Below, piece by piece: positions 9,955 through 21,509 of a stretch of 58,052 bases of DNA. A program made the position numbers and the translations under genes. This DNA comes from Symsagittifera roscoffensis. Its lineage: Eukaryota > Xenacoelomorpha > Acoela > Convolutidae. The stretch spans positions 126,001 through 184,052 of the forward strand of contig NW_026970969.1 in NCBI RefSeq assembly GCF_963678635.1, given 5' to 3'. Numbering within the stretch: position 1 is the first letter of the stretch; each line of letters starts with the position of its first letter. The notes beneath the pieces were generated by a model that made no database searches, had not been told where the DNA came from, and worked only from the letters and a program-made list of their open reading frames with translations.

Positions 9955-10020
9955 GAGTTCGGACCTGTTTTCTTTTGGTCTGATCTTTATATAAAGGCAA
10001 GTTGCCAGTGCAGTCACTGG
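9955..10020 (-). promoter_or_regulatory. Gypsy A promoter: TATA box and 6-bp inverted repeat
   Basis: On the minus strand a TTTATATAAAG box (about 9986-9996) sits about 90 bp before the gag frame. Next to it, at about 10005-10020, is the inverted repeat CCAGTG-cagt-CACTGG. Copy B preserves both (22605-22640). This is the expected place of the LTR/leader promoter. Confidence 0.55.
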
Positions 10021-10099
10021 ATCCTAGCCTGTCTCTTAATAACCTAATACCTCTCACTTTTATCTTTTCTTCTGTTTAGCTAAGTCCTTTAATAAAAAA

Positions 10100-10330
10100 A
10101 ATACCCCTCCGGGTTGACAAAAAACAGTACCCCTCCGGATTGGCAAAAATAGGACCCTTCCGGATTGGAAAATTGAGACCCCTCCGGTTTTGTGAAAACA
10201 AGACCAATCCGGATTGGGAACCCTCCGAATTGGAAAAAATTTGGACCCCTCCGGATTGGGAGCCCTCTGGTTTTGTAAAAGTAGCTTTTCGGAGATTACC
10301 TTGAGCTTCAACCTATACCCCTCCGGTTAT
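10100..10330. repeat. CCCCTCCGGATTGG minisatellite in Gypsy A leader
   Basis: About nine degenerate copies of ACCCCTCCGGATTGG, spaced roughly 15-25 bp, with isolated copies further out (about 10950 and 11430). The copies vary as CCGGATTGG, CCGGTTTTGTG and CCGAATTGG. Copy B has the same array with about two extra units (22715-23000). Confidence 0.8.
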
Positions 10331-10599
10331 CCGATGCTATTATGCTGTTTGAATGAACTAGGAAGGGTATGTGGTCCTTTCCTAGACCTTTCCGAATTGA
10401 AGTTAAGCCTCTTATTTTACAATTCACGCTAACGGTGAAAGGTCTTATCGCTTGCCTAACTTCGGCTCGATTAAGGTTTTCTTGTGCCTTTAGTCTTCCC
10501 TTTTCGTCTAGAACAGCCTAAAGTTACTTTATTCAACCGCTATCACCTTTTGGTAGGGGTGTAAGGGCTTTCCAAAAAAAAATTTTAAAACGTGAAGGG

Positions 10600-12780
10600 T
10601 CTACCCTCCCAAATTGGTAAATTTGCTAAAAACAACTTCAAAAAATTTCCACGCTTGCTTTTTCGCATAATTCTTGTTCCTACTAGTAAGTTCAGCTAAT
10701 TTCTGATCTAATGGTATCAAGATCAACTGGATCTGTCCAGTCGTTCAAAAGTTATTAACCAAAACATCTTTCTTCCAAACTCAAAAATTTTCTCTCTTAT
10801 AGGTTCCGCCTAACTTTTTTCGTAATTCCGTTCTTTTCGACATAAAAATTATTGATCCGAGCTCAGAAGGCCCATATTCTTCTAGTTCAATGCCAAAACC
10901 CGATCTAAAACGCTTTAGTTGAAAAAATTTTCGAAAAACTATGCTATATGGACCCCTCCGGATTGATGAATCCACTGAATCAACCACGTTAAGCTCGATT
11001 TCTTTGTAACCCAGAAGGCTTTCGGGAAGCGGATTTCAAAGCTTGTAAATTCACTATTAGACGTTGTCCGAACAACTATTTTTACTGTCCTAACTCAAAA
11101 ACTTCAGAAAAATTTCTGATACGAAATTTGTGTTTCGTATTATCAAAAATCGCTAAAGTTCGGTTTTTGGCACCAAAATAGTTCCAACCACTTCCGAACT
11201 AAACTTAACCGGCTCCACCTATTATAGTAGTGCATTTACGATGTAACACACTAATTTAGCGCTTTTTTCCCTTTCAAAAATAATCGATATCTCAAAAATC
11301 GCGATTTGTGGGGATCAAAATATTGCTATTTTGAACCTAAAAACCGGTCTGCTTTCTGTGTTTTTCACTGAAAAACGATACAGGAGTATTAATTTAGGCT
11401 ATATAAGTAATAATGTTAGTATTACTGTGCCCCTCCGGGTTTGTTTAATATCCGAATTAAGGTGATTAACTCGGATATTCGCAGTTCGGTGAAGGGTCAC
11501 TACAGTGCAGCACTGCCGAGCCCCCCACAGATTACTCTGTACCTAAAGGGATACAAAACTTGTTAACGATACCCAACAGTCGATTGTTGTTGTTTTTGAG
11601 CCCTTTCTTGTTGCTCCTTGTACTGCTGGCCGGATCAGTCTTCTCCCAAGACCCTTCCGAATTGAGCGCAATTTATCATTAACGTGCTTAAATGCTCAAA
11701 AACCCTACAGTACAAGCCTCACAAATGGGATTGATAGTAGCGATCCTGACTGATATAAATGCCTGTAATAACAATATATCTATCAATAACAAACAGGGGG
11801 GGGGGGTCGGATCACATCTTGTCTGGCGAGATGATTTTTTTTTTTTTGGTTTTTCCGGTTATTTTTTATGTTTTTTGTTTTTCTTGGTTACTATACTGCT
11901 TTTTGTTTGCTTTCTTATATATCTTTAATTTTTTTTGGTCACAGACCTTTCAGGGAACGAGGTGATGGCCGATCCCCCCACCCTTCCTGGTTCGTGAATT
12001 TTTGGTCTTAACTAGGTTAAAAAGCTATTCACGGTAATCCGGAAGGCTTCCGCGCTCCTAACTACCCTTCCGCACCGGCGGTTTAGGCCTATTAAGGGCA
12101 TTAATGTGAGCAGCCGCTCAGCGCGGAGTGCTCGTGAACGGTTCTGCCGGTCATGATCTTAAAAAAATAACACTCAGGAGCGCCATAAAAACATCTATGT
12201 AACATTCGCCCGGAAGATACATATCGACGGAAAATAAAGCTAGGTCCTAAGACGACTGGCCAACGTCTAAACAGAGCTTTACATGTTTTTCACCTCTCTA
12301 CCAAAGCCAGTTCTTTTGATGGTCTTTCTAACATCGGATCGACAAAAATGTTTTTGCTCTCCGGCTTCGACCAGACTCTCAAATTAACTTGCAAAATCAA
12401 ATGTTACACATACAAAATCAGTGAGCTCATGGCTGGGTCCCAGTATCCCCAGACCACGAGGTCACTCCTAAAAACAGGGCTACAACTACTTATCGAAATA
12501 TTATTTTTTTTTGTTCAGTTGATAAAAATCATCATCTCCATCGAAGATGGATCAACCCATTGCCCCAACTCCTAGCTTCTCATCCTTGTAAAATAAATTC
12601 AGATGTTAATTAAATTCAATTCAGGACATAATAGGGAAGCTAAAAGTTTGTATAAAATAATATAAAATCCAGTCCCGAGAATTCTCCGGATTCTTGAATC
12701 CGGGGAAATAAGACTCCTATTCTCCTTCCGGAAGGCTGGTTTCCGCCCTTTACCGTTATTCGCAACTGCCTTTTAACTGT
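10600..12780. other. Spacer between Gypsy A leader and polB remnant 1
   Basis: No convincing gene. It contains scattered leader motifs, an 11-G run (11806-11816), a T-rich stretch, and blocks found again in the second unit (AATCCGGAAGGCTTCCGCG near 12035 and 23305; the ACAATAGTTGCAACTCGG block near 12790 and 23350). The second unit has lost about 1.4 kb and 0.7 kb of this spacer. A 75-codon plus frame at 12348 has no supporting features. Confidence 0.5.
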
Positions 12781-12899
12781 TGTAGCGACACAATAGTTGC
12801 AACTCGGAACGGTCTCTGCTACTTCTGCTTTTTTCTAAATCCGATTCTCAGTTTTTCCGTTGTTGTCGTCGTCGCAACTAATGAAATAAGAGAATGAAA

Positions 12900-15800
12900 T
12901 ATCTTCTGAACAAGATGCTCAACTAAGTTCAAAGCAAGCAACGGTTTGTTCTTCTGGTAAACAAGAGTTTCCGAGTTACTATTCTCTCTCCAACAGCATC
13001 GGAGAAAAAACATGGAACGAAACAACGGAAGCCAAGTGATATGTTGGCAGACTTGAACAAGATTGTGGAGGAGGAGGTGAAGATGGAGAGAAAATGAAAG
13101 AGGAGTTGAATGCTCAGGTGGATACTGAGATGGAGAATGGGAGGCATAAGATAGGTAATTAACTTTCAAATGTCAAAACTAGATATCAAAATTATCAACG
13201 CGAAGGTTGAAGAAGTCTTCAACAAGCTCGATTCCGATGCAAAACTCAGTAGCGCTCTTGGATTTGTTTTCCGTAATGTCGATAGGGGAGAATAACGGTA
13301 ATATTTTGCACACGAAAGCAATACCTTGTTCGAAAAAAATCGCATTTACTTTGTACGAAAGCGGATTTGATTGCAATCCAGGAAAAAGTTGATTTCATTG
13401 AGCAATGTACTCAAGAACGTCAGAACACAATGTGTAGGTTCAAGTTGATCACAAATGTCACTGTTTTTGCTGCACTACTAAAAAACATCCCAATGGGATG
13501 TCTGGACCCTGTCTTGCCTGAACCTTCATTACGACATTTGAAAGTAAATTATCTTTTATCGGACGAAGAGAAACAACCAGACAAAGAACATCTTTGCTTT
13601 TTCCTTGCGTTAGCAATGTATTTGCAATGGCATAGTACGTTCGATGAGCATACATCTCATCTGCTCAAAGAGTTTATATCAAGATCTGGATTTGATCCGA
13701 AGAGTTTTCTTGTAGTGTCAATCGATGGTTTACCTCTTGTAAAGGGAATAGTTGAACGTAACATATTAATTTACGGTAATGACATTCAAGAGGGAGAGCA
13801 TGTTGGAGTATTAGCGAAGCGAAGTTTTGAAAAGTTTGAAAAACAAAAACGTGAAAATGCTGAGATTCAACAACCATATCATTAGTACGATTGATAGTGA
13901 TTCTTTTTTTAAGTATTTCAGATGTCCTAGCTGTGACACTTTCAAATCAGATCATTTCAACAAACTCCTAATCAGATGTAAAGATAGAGTGCGGTATATT
14001 TAAAACGCGTACACACTAAGGGAAACAATATTCAAGAAATTGGAAGGATTCAACAATGACTACACTGAAGATCAGAAATTGTTTAGTAAGGTAGCAGTTC
14101 CCACAGAAGAATCGAAAGCATCCGAAACAATTACTTGGAATGGAAAAGAGGTTCTATTTTCTGTCTCACTATATATTCAAATCTGTAAGATGATCGAATT
14201 TTCTTGTGTGAAAAAGATCCAGAACTCCTAATAATTGCTATTGTTACCAGCTTGGAACTTCTGGCAGAAAAAAATAAACTTCAAATGAGATGCAAAACTC
14301 AAAAAATCGAAAACACTTACATTGATCGTGTCAAAAAAATCTTTGATAACCTCAACGCTAGAACTTTAAATGAAAGGCTAGAAGTTTCGATCATGAAGAT
14401 GATTGTGTCGAGGTTGGCGCGGAAGACGATATGTCGAAGCAATTGTTAAGAATTCAAAAAAATCAGCTGATCGACTTGAAACAGTATTTAGAGCGCTATG
14501 TTAGTACCTTACCGGTGTCAATAGCAGCAGATACGATCTGAAATTTATCAATTTGATTCCATATCTTATAAATGATAAAGAAATTGAACCAACAGTCATC
14601 AAAAAAGCAAACGATTTCATATCATTCAACTTTGGAGATACTCAGTTCCTACTGTTGAAGCTATGCAAAAAATTCTAGAGTTCTAGCGTGATAAGGGAAT
14701 TGGCATGCTGAAACTGGGATGCACGCTTCCAAGCCTCACAAATATCTGCTTACACAAATCGGCAAATCACAAATTCACAAAAAATTTCGAGAACATGGAT
14801 ATGTCCTTCTATCAAGAGTTGAGACCAGAGTGTAAAATTGAGAGTTTTTAGACAACCGGGAAGCAATTGAAAAAAAAATTGATTGTTTCCATGTTGATGG
14901 CTACTGCGATCACTGTAAGACAGTATTTGAAGCTCTAACTTGCTACTATCACTTCCGATCATGCCGAGAAACCCATTGCTGTCAGAGGAAGATATTGAAA
15001 GGGGAAACAAGAAGCGAAAGATATTTGAGTTGAGAGGAGAGTACATGAAAGAAAGATGTTACAATATTCGGAAATGTAGTATTGTGAGTGGCGGGAGCTT
15101 TTCAGATCAGATTCTTCGGTCAAAAATCATGTCAAGACAAACTTTCCATAAAAAACACCTTTGTCTTTTGATTCTTTACTTGAGAAAAAAAAAGAACGGG
15201 TCTCTTTTTGGCTATGTACATTGCAATTTATTAGTTCCCGACGAGTTGAAGGCCACACTTTCAAATCTTCCTCCAATATTCAAAACTATTGGCGTCTGCC
15301 GTAACAATATTGGAGAAGCCATGAAAAACTATGAGTACAAACATAGGAAATGTTTCAACAACTTTGTTCAATCTGTTGTTGATGCATGACGAGAAGGAGA
15401 CGGGAATCCACACTCTGAACTTGTTGCTTAGAGCATGATTCTTCTCGGGAACAGTTCGTACGATTATGGACAGATCCAGACCCACGATAACTATTTATTT
15501 CGGCTATGAGAAGACACAGAAAGCGAAAAATGAGAAATTTTTGCAAGCGTTTTAATATTGTGAAAAAAGACTTATTTGAAGTAGAACTTTTAAAGTCAAC
15601 AATCGAACATAGAGAACCAACCATTGTAGGCTTTTTTGCTCGGCGTCTCAGAATGATGGATATATATTACTTTTTTTTCATAAACTTTACAATGCGAACA
15701 AGTTCGAGAAACTGGAGATGGACACATACTCTCTGTATCTAGCATTAGCCGAAGAGAACCTCGAGGATTGTATTTTACCTGAGAACAAAGCGCAATGGCT

Positions 15801-16220
15801 ACCAATCCGTCGAAATGACTGCAGAGATTACTTTAATGCCTATGCAAAGAAAAACTTAATCCCACGTACATGCTGCGCTGTCCTCAAAAAGCACGCCGAA
15901 CGAGAACCCGGTCTATTCGGTGAAAAGTTTCGCTGTACTAAAATGTTGTGCCTTTGCAGCAAGACGTATTGCTGCTATGATAGTAAAAGCAACAAATTTA
16001 AAATTAGCAGCAAAAGACTGAACAAAAGACCGCTAGAAGATACTGGGGATGGACCGATGTCTGAATACAGACAAGTTTTGAAGCTGTGTATTTGAAGTCG
16101 ACGAATCGCTGATTCAAAACCTCCAAGCAACTAGTCGGAACATTTGAACAAACTAAAAAAGGACTCAGTTACTTTTACCCGAAAAAGGAATTTTTTAAAG
16201 ATAGAACGAACACATACTAA
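12900..16220 (+). pseudogene. Protein-primed family B DNA polymerase, copy 1
   Basis: PolB would replicate a linear DNA element from a terminal protein. The N-terminus keeps a damaged zinc finger (CSSGKQ-type, then HGTKQRKPSDMLADLNKI), then STQERQNTMCRFKL-like sequence and NIPMGCLDPVLPEP (13367-13885), and an OTU-like EHLCFFLALA. Exonuclease and palm parts follow in broken frames. Near 14660-14790 the motif A region (DPSQLYP in copy 2) is deleted. Motif B reads LGNSSYDY, and motif C reads MDTYSLYLAL (15718), where the second catalytic Asp of DTDS is Tyr. The C-terminus is well preserved (KHAEREPGLFGEKFRC, LCLCSKTYCCYDS), ending in LSYFYPKKE before TAA at 16218. Many stops: inactive. Confidence 0.85.
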
Positions 16221-17160
16221 GCACTTGAACTTGGAAAGTTAACCTGTAAACTGTAAAACCTGGAAAAGTTTGTACGATGCAAGGATTTATATGTTATTTA
16301 ACCTGTAAAAGTTCGTACGCTGCAATGATTTTTATTTTATTTAGTTTTTAAACTTTTAATTGAATTTTTTTTCTGAATTTTTTTCATTGAATTTTCAGTA
16401 GGTTTCAGCATAGTTGGTTTCGGGTTGATGAAAAATTAGATCGATCAATAAAGTTTTTTGAAAAAGATTCAATTTTTGTGTTAAAAACTCCAAATTTTTG
16501 CCGAAAAACTCCTACCATTGGCTTATCATATAGCAAAAAGCTAAAACCGTAACCTTAATTCCAAAACCTACACGTAATTAACCAGTAATAAGTAACCATT
16601 AAATAACGCGCACCAAAATTTTTGCGAAAAAACTAGACATTTCCACAAGAAAATCCTTTTTCGTAACATTAACTTACCATCACACAATCCATGAAACCTT
16701 ACCATTGGTATTCCCTATCCTTATATTTTAGACTCATTACCCTATCTCAAACCATAGCTGGGTGACCGGATGATCTTAAAACATGGGGGTCTAGTTCCTT
16801 ATCTTAAAAATATCTCAAAAAATTCAACGAAGTAACCTGAGTTTCTATCTCAATTTTTGATTGTCTCGATTTTTGCTTCATCTTCTAATTTCAAACTCAA
16901 ACCAGTTTGAACAAAATTCTAATTAAAAATTGAATTTTAGACAAAACTTTTATTAATTCAACCAAAACTCAGTAATGTGAAGCTAATTCACTACAATAAA
17001 TTTTTTGGTAAAATTCTTCAAATAATTTTCAAAGCTCATGATGATGTTTCAACTCAAATTCTTGCTGGAGACTGATAAACACTTTTACCTTGAAATTTCT
17101 TTTTTTTCCAGATTAGTTATCAATTTGTTTTACAAACAAGTAGTACACCAAAACACTTAT
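16221..17160. other. polB 3' region, AT-rich
   Basis: Non-coding as far as I can see. Two copies of AACCTGTAAAAGTTCGTACG, about 43 bp apart (16258 and 16300), also occur in copy 2 (27600-27690). The block around ACCATTGG and GGTGACCGGATGATC (16690-16790) recurs after all four polB copies (28090-28160, 47270-47340, 57790-57870), so it belongs to the element. Confidence 0.5.
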
Positions 17161-17165
17161 TAAAT

Positions 17166-17330
17166 CAGCCTCCAATATGACTCACTACTCTATGAAAACT
17201 TTTATGAGCACTAAACAAGATAAACTTAAAAATGGCTTCACCAAACCTTTCAATTAGTCCATGTTTTATAAATCTCCAGTTTGTTTTACAATTTTTCAGC
17301 AAATGTTTCATTAGCATATGTTATTCACTT
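17166..17330 (-). pseudogene. Coding-like fragment, unknown
   Basis: The minus strand reads FIKHGLIERFGEAIFKFILF followed by SAHKSFHRVVSHIGG and a stop. Copy 2 (28560-28660) keeps FIKHGLIERFGEAILKF with a later frameshift. Conservation between copies is weak evidence, because both descend from one duplication. The opposite strand has an 86-codon frame (17281-17541) that partly overlaps; I cannot decide which, if either, was coding. Confidence 0.25.
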
Positions 17331-17609
17331 TTACTACAAAATTATTGCAACAAAATCTCCGCAAGCTTGCAACCCTTCGAGTTTTTACTGTGATAAAAAA
17401 TTTTCAGTTCGGTTTACAATGAAACTTTCAGAAAAATTGAACTCAATTGTTGCTGGTTTTATCATCAAAAAAAGTGACATATCAAGAATTGTGATGAAAA
17501 AACTTGAAATTGATTATAATTTTCATAAGTTTATCACATAAGTATTTCAGAGTAAAAAAAAATAATCTCAAAGTAATTTCTAAGATTTTAATTCAAAAAT
17601 TTTTTTATT

Positions 17610-17974
17610 TTACATTCTCTTGAAGTGTGTTTGGAGGCTGCTGAGCACAGAATTGAACATTATGTTTAAGAGAAGAATGCTTCGTCTTGAAATGATAAAG
17701 GAGTTCCTCGCTCTATAAGAATAACAGTTACAATTGGAACAATTTAAAACACCACATGGCTTACCAGTAGGCGAGCGTATTCTCTGCCACATGCAAAACA
17801 CACAGCTCTTTTATTTATAATCATTGACGGCTTCTCAAGAAAGATCTTGAGAGAAAATAGAGATTTAGAAGGTCCCAAATATTTAGATATAAAGAGTTGA
17901 ATAGCCTCAAAAAATGAATAAAAATGAAAAAAAAAATGCAAACTTAATAACCAATTGTTTTCAACGTGAAACAA
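17610..17974 (-). pseudogene. Cys-rich zinc-finger protein, copy 1
   Basis: The frame-broken minus-strand gene reads EAIQLFISKYLGPSKSLFSL, then FACGREYARLL, and CGVLNCSNCNCYSY, ending THFKRM before TAA at 17610. Comparison with copy 2 shows a C-x2-C pair, a second C-x2-C pair and a C-x2-C-x12-H-x4-H finger. Here the finger's histidine half is frameshifted (RARNSFIISRRS). Possibly a DNA- or RNA-binding protein of the polB element. The CCAAT array upstream (18040-18300) may be its promoter. Confidence 0.55.
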
Positions 17975-18039
17975 AATCAGAATGGATTGTCTATTTAGCC
18001 TAGCTAAAAAATTCCTTCAATCTAGCCATGGAGTTTCAA

Positions 18040-18300
18040 AAGCATCAACCAAACAGAATCGAGCCATAATTATAGAGAATTTTTTTGTCTTTTTTGATAT
18101 CAGCAAATCAGAATCGAGCTTCAATTGACTTGAAACCTTCAACAAATTTAAAGTCAATCAATCAGAATTGAGTTTAACTTCTCATGGATTTCTCAATAAT
18201 TTTGGTATCAACCAATCGAGCATACCTTCATAGGTAATATTTATGGTAATAAGCAATCAGAGTGAAGTATTCACAGGTTTTTAAAAATTTTGTAAATCAG
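18040..18300 (-). promoter_or_regulatory. Array of CCAATCAGAATCGAG motifs, copy 1
   Basis: At least four variants of CCAATCAGAATCGAG occur at about 18046, 18104, 18157 and 18211, spaced about 55 bp. On the minus strand they are ATTGG (Y-box) motifs upstream of the zinc-finger gene. The same motif, inverted, stands before polB copies 3 and 4. Confidence 0.55.
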
Positions 18301-18966
18301 AACTAAGCTATGTTTATGAAACTTCACAATCAATCAGTTATGTTTAGTTTTCTTTTTATAACCAACATATACATTTGATATCGAAGTGAGATTTCTTGTC
18401 TGGTTTATTTTTTTTCTCAAAACTCAATTCAAAATTTGAAATTTCGATCAAATTTTTTTTCGATTTGTTGTATTTCTAGTCAGTGAAAAAAGTAACTACC
18501 GAGATATGTATTTTTATTGTTATCTTTTTGTAATATTGTTATATAGGAAGTCTATTAAACTTGGATAATCCATTGAAAAACAATCTGGCATATCTAGATT
18601 TTGTATTTGTATCAAATTTGTATCAAATTGATGTTTCTTATCTCCAATTTTTGTTCCTTAGACTCTTCTGCTGTTGTGTTTTTACTGATCGACCACTCAA
18701 TGTCAGTTAACTTTTCTGAATAAAAATAATGTTGATAGTTCCGGCAGTACTTTTCTCCTCTCCATCTTTTAAAACAAACTATTGAATTTTCTACGTTTCT
18801 ATACAGGTTAAAACTAAAACAATCTCAATCAATCTCATCTGTCCACCACTATTTTAGTTTTTTGTAGTGTTTCAATCTTAAAATATGATAAAAATCCAAT
18901 TCAGGCATTGAAAACGTTTTTGATAGAAAATCGTATATTTTTTACCGAAAAAAAACAAAGAAACTT
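18301..18966. other. AT-rich non-coding, ends at duplication junction
   Basis: No reading frame of note. It matches 29650-30309 closely, and the match stops at 18966 (AAGAAACTTG), where Gypsy copy B begins. Confidence 0.6.
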
Positions 18967-19105
18967 GGCTACCGAGAAGCTCCGGCCCAAAATCACTCTG
19001 ACTATTTGGATTCCGTACTAAACAAACCTGTTTACTATCGCTTAACGGATTCAATTTCCTCATTCTAAAAGTTGCCACCACAGCCTGACCTGGCTGTAGC
19101 TTCAA
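18967..19105 (-). pseudogene. pol: Gypsy B: protease-RT connector, truncated
   Basis: Begins MKLQPGQAVVATFRMRKLNP and has SDSKQVCLVRNPNSQSD, as in copy A. It is a few bases shorter at SSVI and breaks off within FGPELLGS-like frameshifted sequence at the junction with polB-element DNA. Confidence 0.75.
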
Positions 19106-19114
19106 TTTTCTCTC

Positions 19115-19532
19115 TTAAAAATCTTCGTCTGTTGTTATCCTATTAATTGGTAGCTTAACATACTTCCGGTCCGGGTTTCTAATCCGTATCAGACCGTTGT
19201 TCAAGTTGATTATCACGTCAAAATTCCTGACAAAGTCTCTGCCCAAGATGAATTGGTCGGCGTTGTCTAATTTCGCTACTACCAGGAAGCTCATCCGCTC
19301 GTGTGTCCAGAAGCCATGTGACTCCGATTTTCCTGCCATTGGTGTCGAGCAGATGTGCTGTCACATCAGCTTCGTAACCAATATGTACCGCGTCTTGTTC
19401 CATCATAGCGTCATGGCCTATCCTGCGGACTTTGAGTTCCTCCTCCCCCAAATAGATCTGCCCTATTTGGTCAATATCTGTTGTCACATAAGTCCTAGTG
19501 TAGATTTTGATTCCATCTACGTTCAGCATCAC
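19115..19532 (-). pseudogene. pol: Gypsy B: aspartic protease
   Basis: Upstream segment YLGEEELKVRRIGHDAMMEQ, then NGRKIGVTWLLDTRAD. The active site again reads DTR instead of DTG. Directly after it about 150 bases present in copy A are deleted, and the second conserved part (FILGRDFVRNFDVIINLNN) follows in another frame. The protease is therefore internally deleted. Confidence 0.8.
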
Positions 19533-19571
19533 TTGATACAGTCCATAGACTTCCTTGTAGCGTCCATGAAG

Positions 19572-20041
19572 TTACTTTATGCGAGGGCCACCAGTTGTTA
19601 GTAGTGCTCGCACAGCACTCGACTCAGTGCGTGGCTCCACCTGCCTCAGATAATCTGCATATGTGTCCAAGTGCATCAAAGTGAACTCTGATGGTTCACT
19701 GAGAATTCCGATTACCTGGTGTCCAGCCACCGAGATTATCGACTGTATCTTGCTTCCTTGCGACACCATGACGACTCTCTGACCGGAGATCAGATTAAGT
19801 TTCATGCGCAAACTGCTTGGTGCTTTTGTCTCTTCGACCTCGGTTGCTTCGAAGTATTCAGTTGCTCCTGTAGTTTCCCATTTTCCAGTTCGAGTTTCAC
19901 TTTTTGTTCATTCTCTTTTGTCACCAGTTCCTGCTGCACTCTATTTAGAGCATCCCTCGCGGCTGCCCTATAATCAACCTTGAAGTCATTGGCCGCAGTC
20001 ACTGGTTCCGGTTCACATGTCTCTTCAGTTACCGCTTGCAT
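19572..20041 (-). pseudogene. gag: Gypsy B: gag C-terminus / linker
   Basis: Two overlapping frames (20041-19802 and 19811-19572) correspond to 8445-9010 of copy A. They carry the coiled-coil stretch KENEQKVKLELENGKLQEQL and LNLISGQRVVMVSQGSKIQS. A single-base loss near SKQPRSKRQ (EATEVEETK in copy A) causes the frame change. Confidence 0.75.
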
Positions 20042-20838
20042 TTTCTTCGTCGCCAGCTCTTGCGGTTTGTCTTTTCCAGGAAATCCTCATGGTCAACTTC
20101 TGACGCATCTTCGTCCTCGAGGCTAAAGCCTATTGCTTTCATGCCTTGTTTGTAATTTGGGCATGCTGACACATGATGGTCCGTTGAACTGCAATTGGCA
20201 CAAGAGCGTCTCTTGTCCATATCATCCCTCGGTTTGTACCAGTTGTTCCCTTGGTTTGCTGGTCCGTTGTTAAAAATGCCATAATTTTTCTTATAATATC
20301 CAGATCTCGAAGGAGGTTTCAATAAAATATATTCTTTTGACTTGAGCTTCAACTCCTCTGGTGTTGGCGCATTGGTTGATAGGGGTGTGTAATGCGTTGC
20401 TAGCATTGTTCGAAGTTCATCATTCTTCACAACATCGATGAATTTTGAGGCTGCTGCCAGGTTCATCCTTCGGTTTGACTCATCCGGTTGGCTGCGTCTT
20501 CTCAGCATTTCCAAGTCATCTAGAAACTTGTCTATCGTTTCATCTTCCCGTTGCCTCCGTTTCTCGAAGCGCATCATTGCCTGGTGCCCCTGCACCCCTG
20601 ATCCAAAACAGTTTAACAAATTTTTGGAGATTTTCTTGGCTGTGTCACGCTGATTTTGCTTCTTGGCCATGACACAGTTCAGGGCTGTCCCTTCCAAGTT
20701 ACTGGTGATCGCACTGCATTCTTGTCTTTCCGACAAGTCCTCTTCCTCGAAATGCAGTTTCATTACCTCTATCCATGTATCAATACAGCCATCAGATTCG
20801 TCTTTATAGCATCTTGGTTTCTTAAAGACTGCGTTCAT
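20029..20838 (-). pseudogene. gag: Gypsy B: gag capsid and zinc knuckle
   Basis: A 269-codon frame carrying the more complete capsid. It starts in Retrotrans_gag-like sequence (CIDTWIEVMKLHFEEEDLSE, QECSAITSNLEGTALNCVM), then QGHQAMMRFEKRRQREDET, DDLEMLRRRSQPDESNRRM and DELRTMLATHYTPLS. The CCHC knuckle CANCSSTDHHVSACP is intact. After EVDHEDFL about 130 bases are deleted, removing the second knuckle and shifting the end into a basic tail (KSWRRRKCKR). The first half of this capsid is missing from copy A. Confidence 0.88.
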
Positions 20839-20888
20839 TGGTTCTGGATAACGTTGTTAGGAATGTCTCCAAAGACCTGTTTGGGTGT

Positions 20889-21509
20889 TCAAATGCTGTG
20901 GCCATTGCCGTAGCATCCCTTGTGTCCTGCCTGAGTATCGTCGCCCCCTACTAAGGGTTCTATATTTGGTACATCCCTACAATCCGAATCACCGTGACTA
21001 TTTCCTCCCTGACCCACATGACTCCTCCCTGGGCTGGCAAGTCTCCTGTTGCTGGAATCACCCCTCCCAGTTGCATGTGTGCCTTCTGTCGGTCTTTCAT
21101 TTGAGGTCTGTCTGTTCCCTGTTGAGTTTGCCCTACTGTTGGGGCCCCATGTTCTATAATCCCTCGTGGCATAGCTTGATGAGCTCCCTCTGCCTCTAGT
21201 GGATCCATATGTCCTCCTCCTTTTAAGGTCATTGAAGTTCACCTTCGGTTCCCTGCTGAGACCTCCCGAATTCGGTTCCCCTTCTCTTGGTCCACTCCTG
21301 CTTCCTAGTAGCCCGTCCAAACTGTCCAAGATAGCCTCAGTTCGCCTCTCCATCATCGCATCTATCTTTGTGTCTAGAGTCCCAAGAGTCTGCTCTTGTT
21401 GCGTTCCTAACTTTTCAATATCGTCTCTTAAGCATAACTCTCTCTGTTCCGCTTCTCTTGTGATTCGCGACAAGTTCTTCGCTATGTGCTCTTCTGTTCT
21501 TTCCTTCAA
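20889..21509 (-). pseudogene. gag: Gypsy B: gag N-terminal region, coiled coil and Ser/Gly/Arg linker
   Basis: A 206-codon frame. Residues 1-70 are heptad-like (ITREAEQRELCLRDDIEKLG, LDTKIDAMMERRTEAILDSL). From about residue 75 it is low-complexity, rich in Ser, Gly, Arg and Asn, as in linkers that bind RNA. It is separated from the capsid by a stop and frameshift (about 20889-20838, GDIPNNVIQNQ in between). This part does not exist in copy A. Confidence 0.65.

Larger units (their letters stand above)
1273..10600 (-). mobile_element. Ty3/Gypsy retrotransposon copy A (decayed)
   Basis: On the minus strand the order is leader with TATA box, gag capsid, CCHC zinc knuckles, acidic linker, aspartic protease, RT, RNase H, long linker, HHCC integrase and an acidic tail. 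This order (RT-RNase H before integrase) is Ty3/Gypsy. The coding part has in-frame stops, frameshifts, a deletion in integrase and a 1566-bp duplication, so it cannot encode an active polyprotein. No flanking LTR pair can be shown within the window. The element is clearly more GC-rich than the surrounding AT-rich DNA. Confidence 0.9.
12780..18966. mobile_element. Polinton-like (polB) element remnant 1
   Basis: polB on plus is followed by minus-strand remnants (17166-17330 and the zinc-finger gene 17610-17974) and a CCAAT array. The tail-to-tail layout of polB and smaller genes is that of Polinton/Maverick elements. The left side begins in Gypsy-linked spacer rather than in the promoter seen in copies 3 and 4, and the right side is cut at 18966 by the duplication junction. 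No integrase, ATPase or protease gene of the element was recognised. Confidence 0.6.

Noticed and set aside
12348-12575. 75-codon plus frame in the spacer
   Set aside because: No domain, absent from the second unit, and length expected by chance.
17281-17541. 86-codon plus frame after polB copy 1
   Set aside because: Not open in copy 2, and the minus strand partly reads as protein as well; no decision possible.
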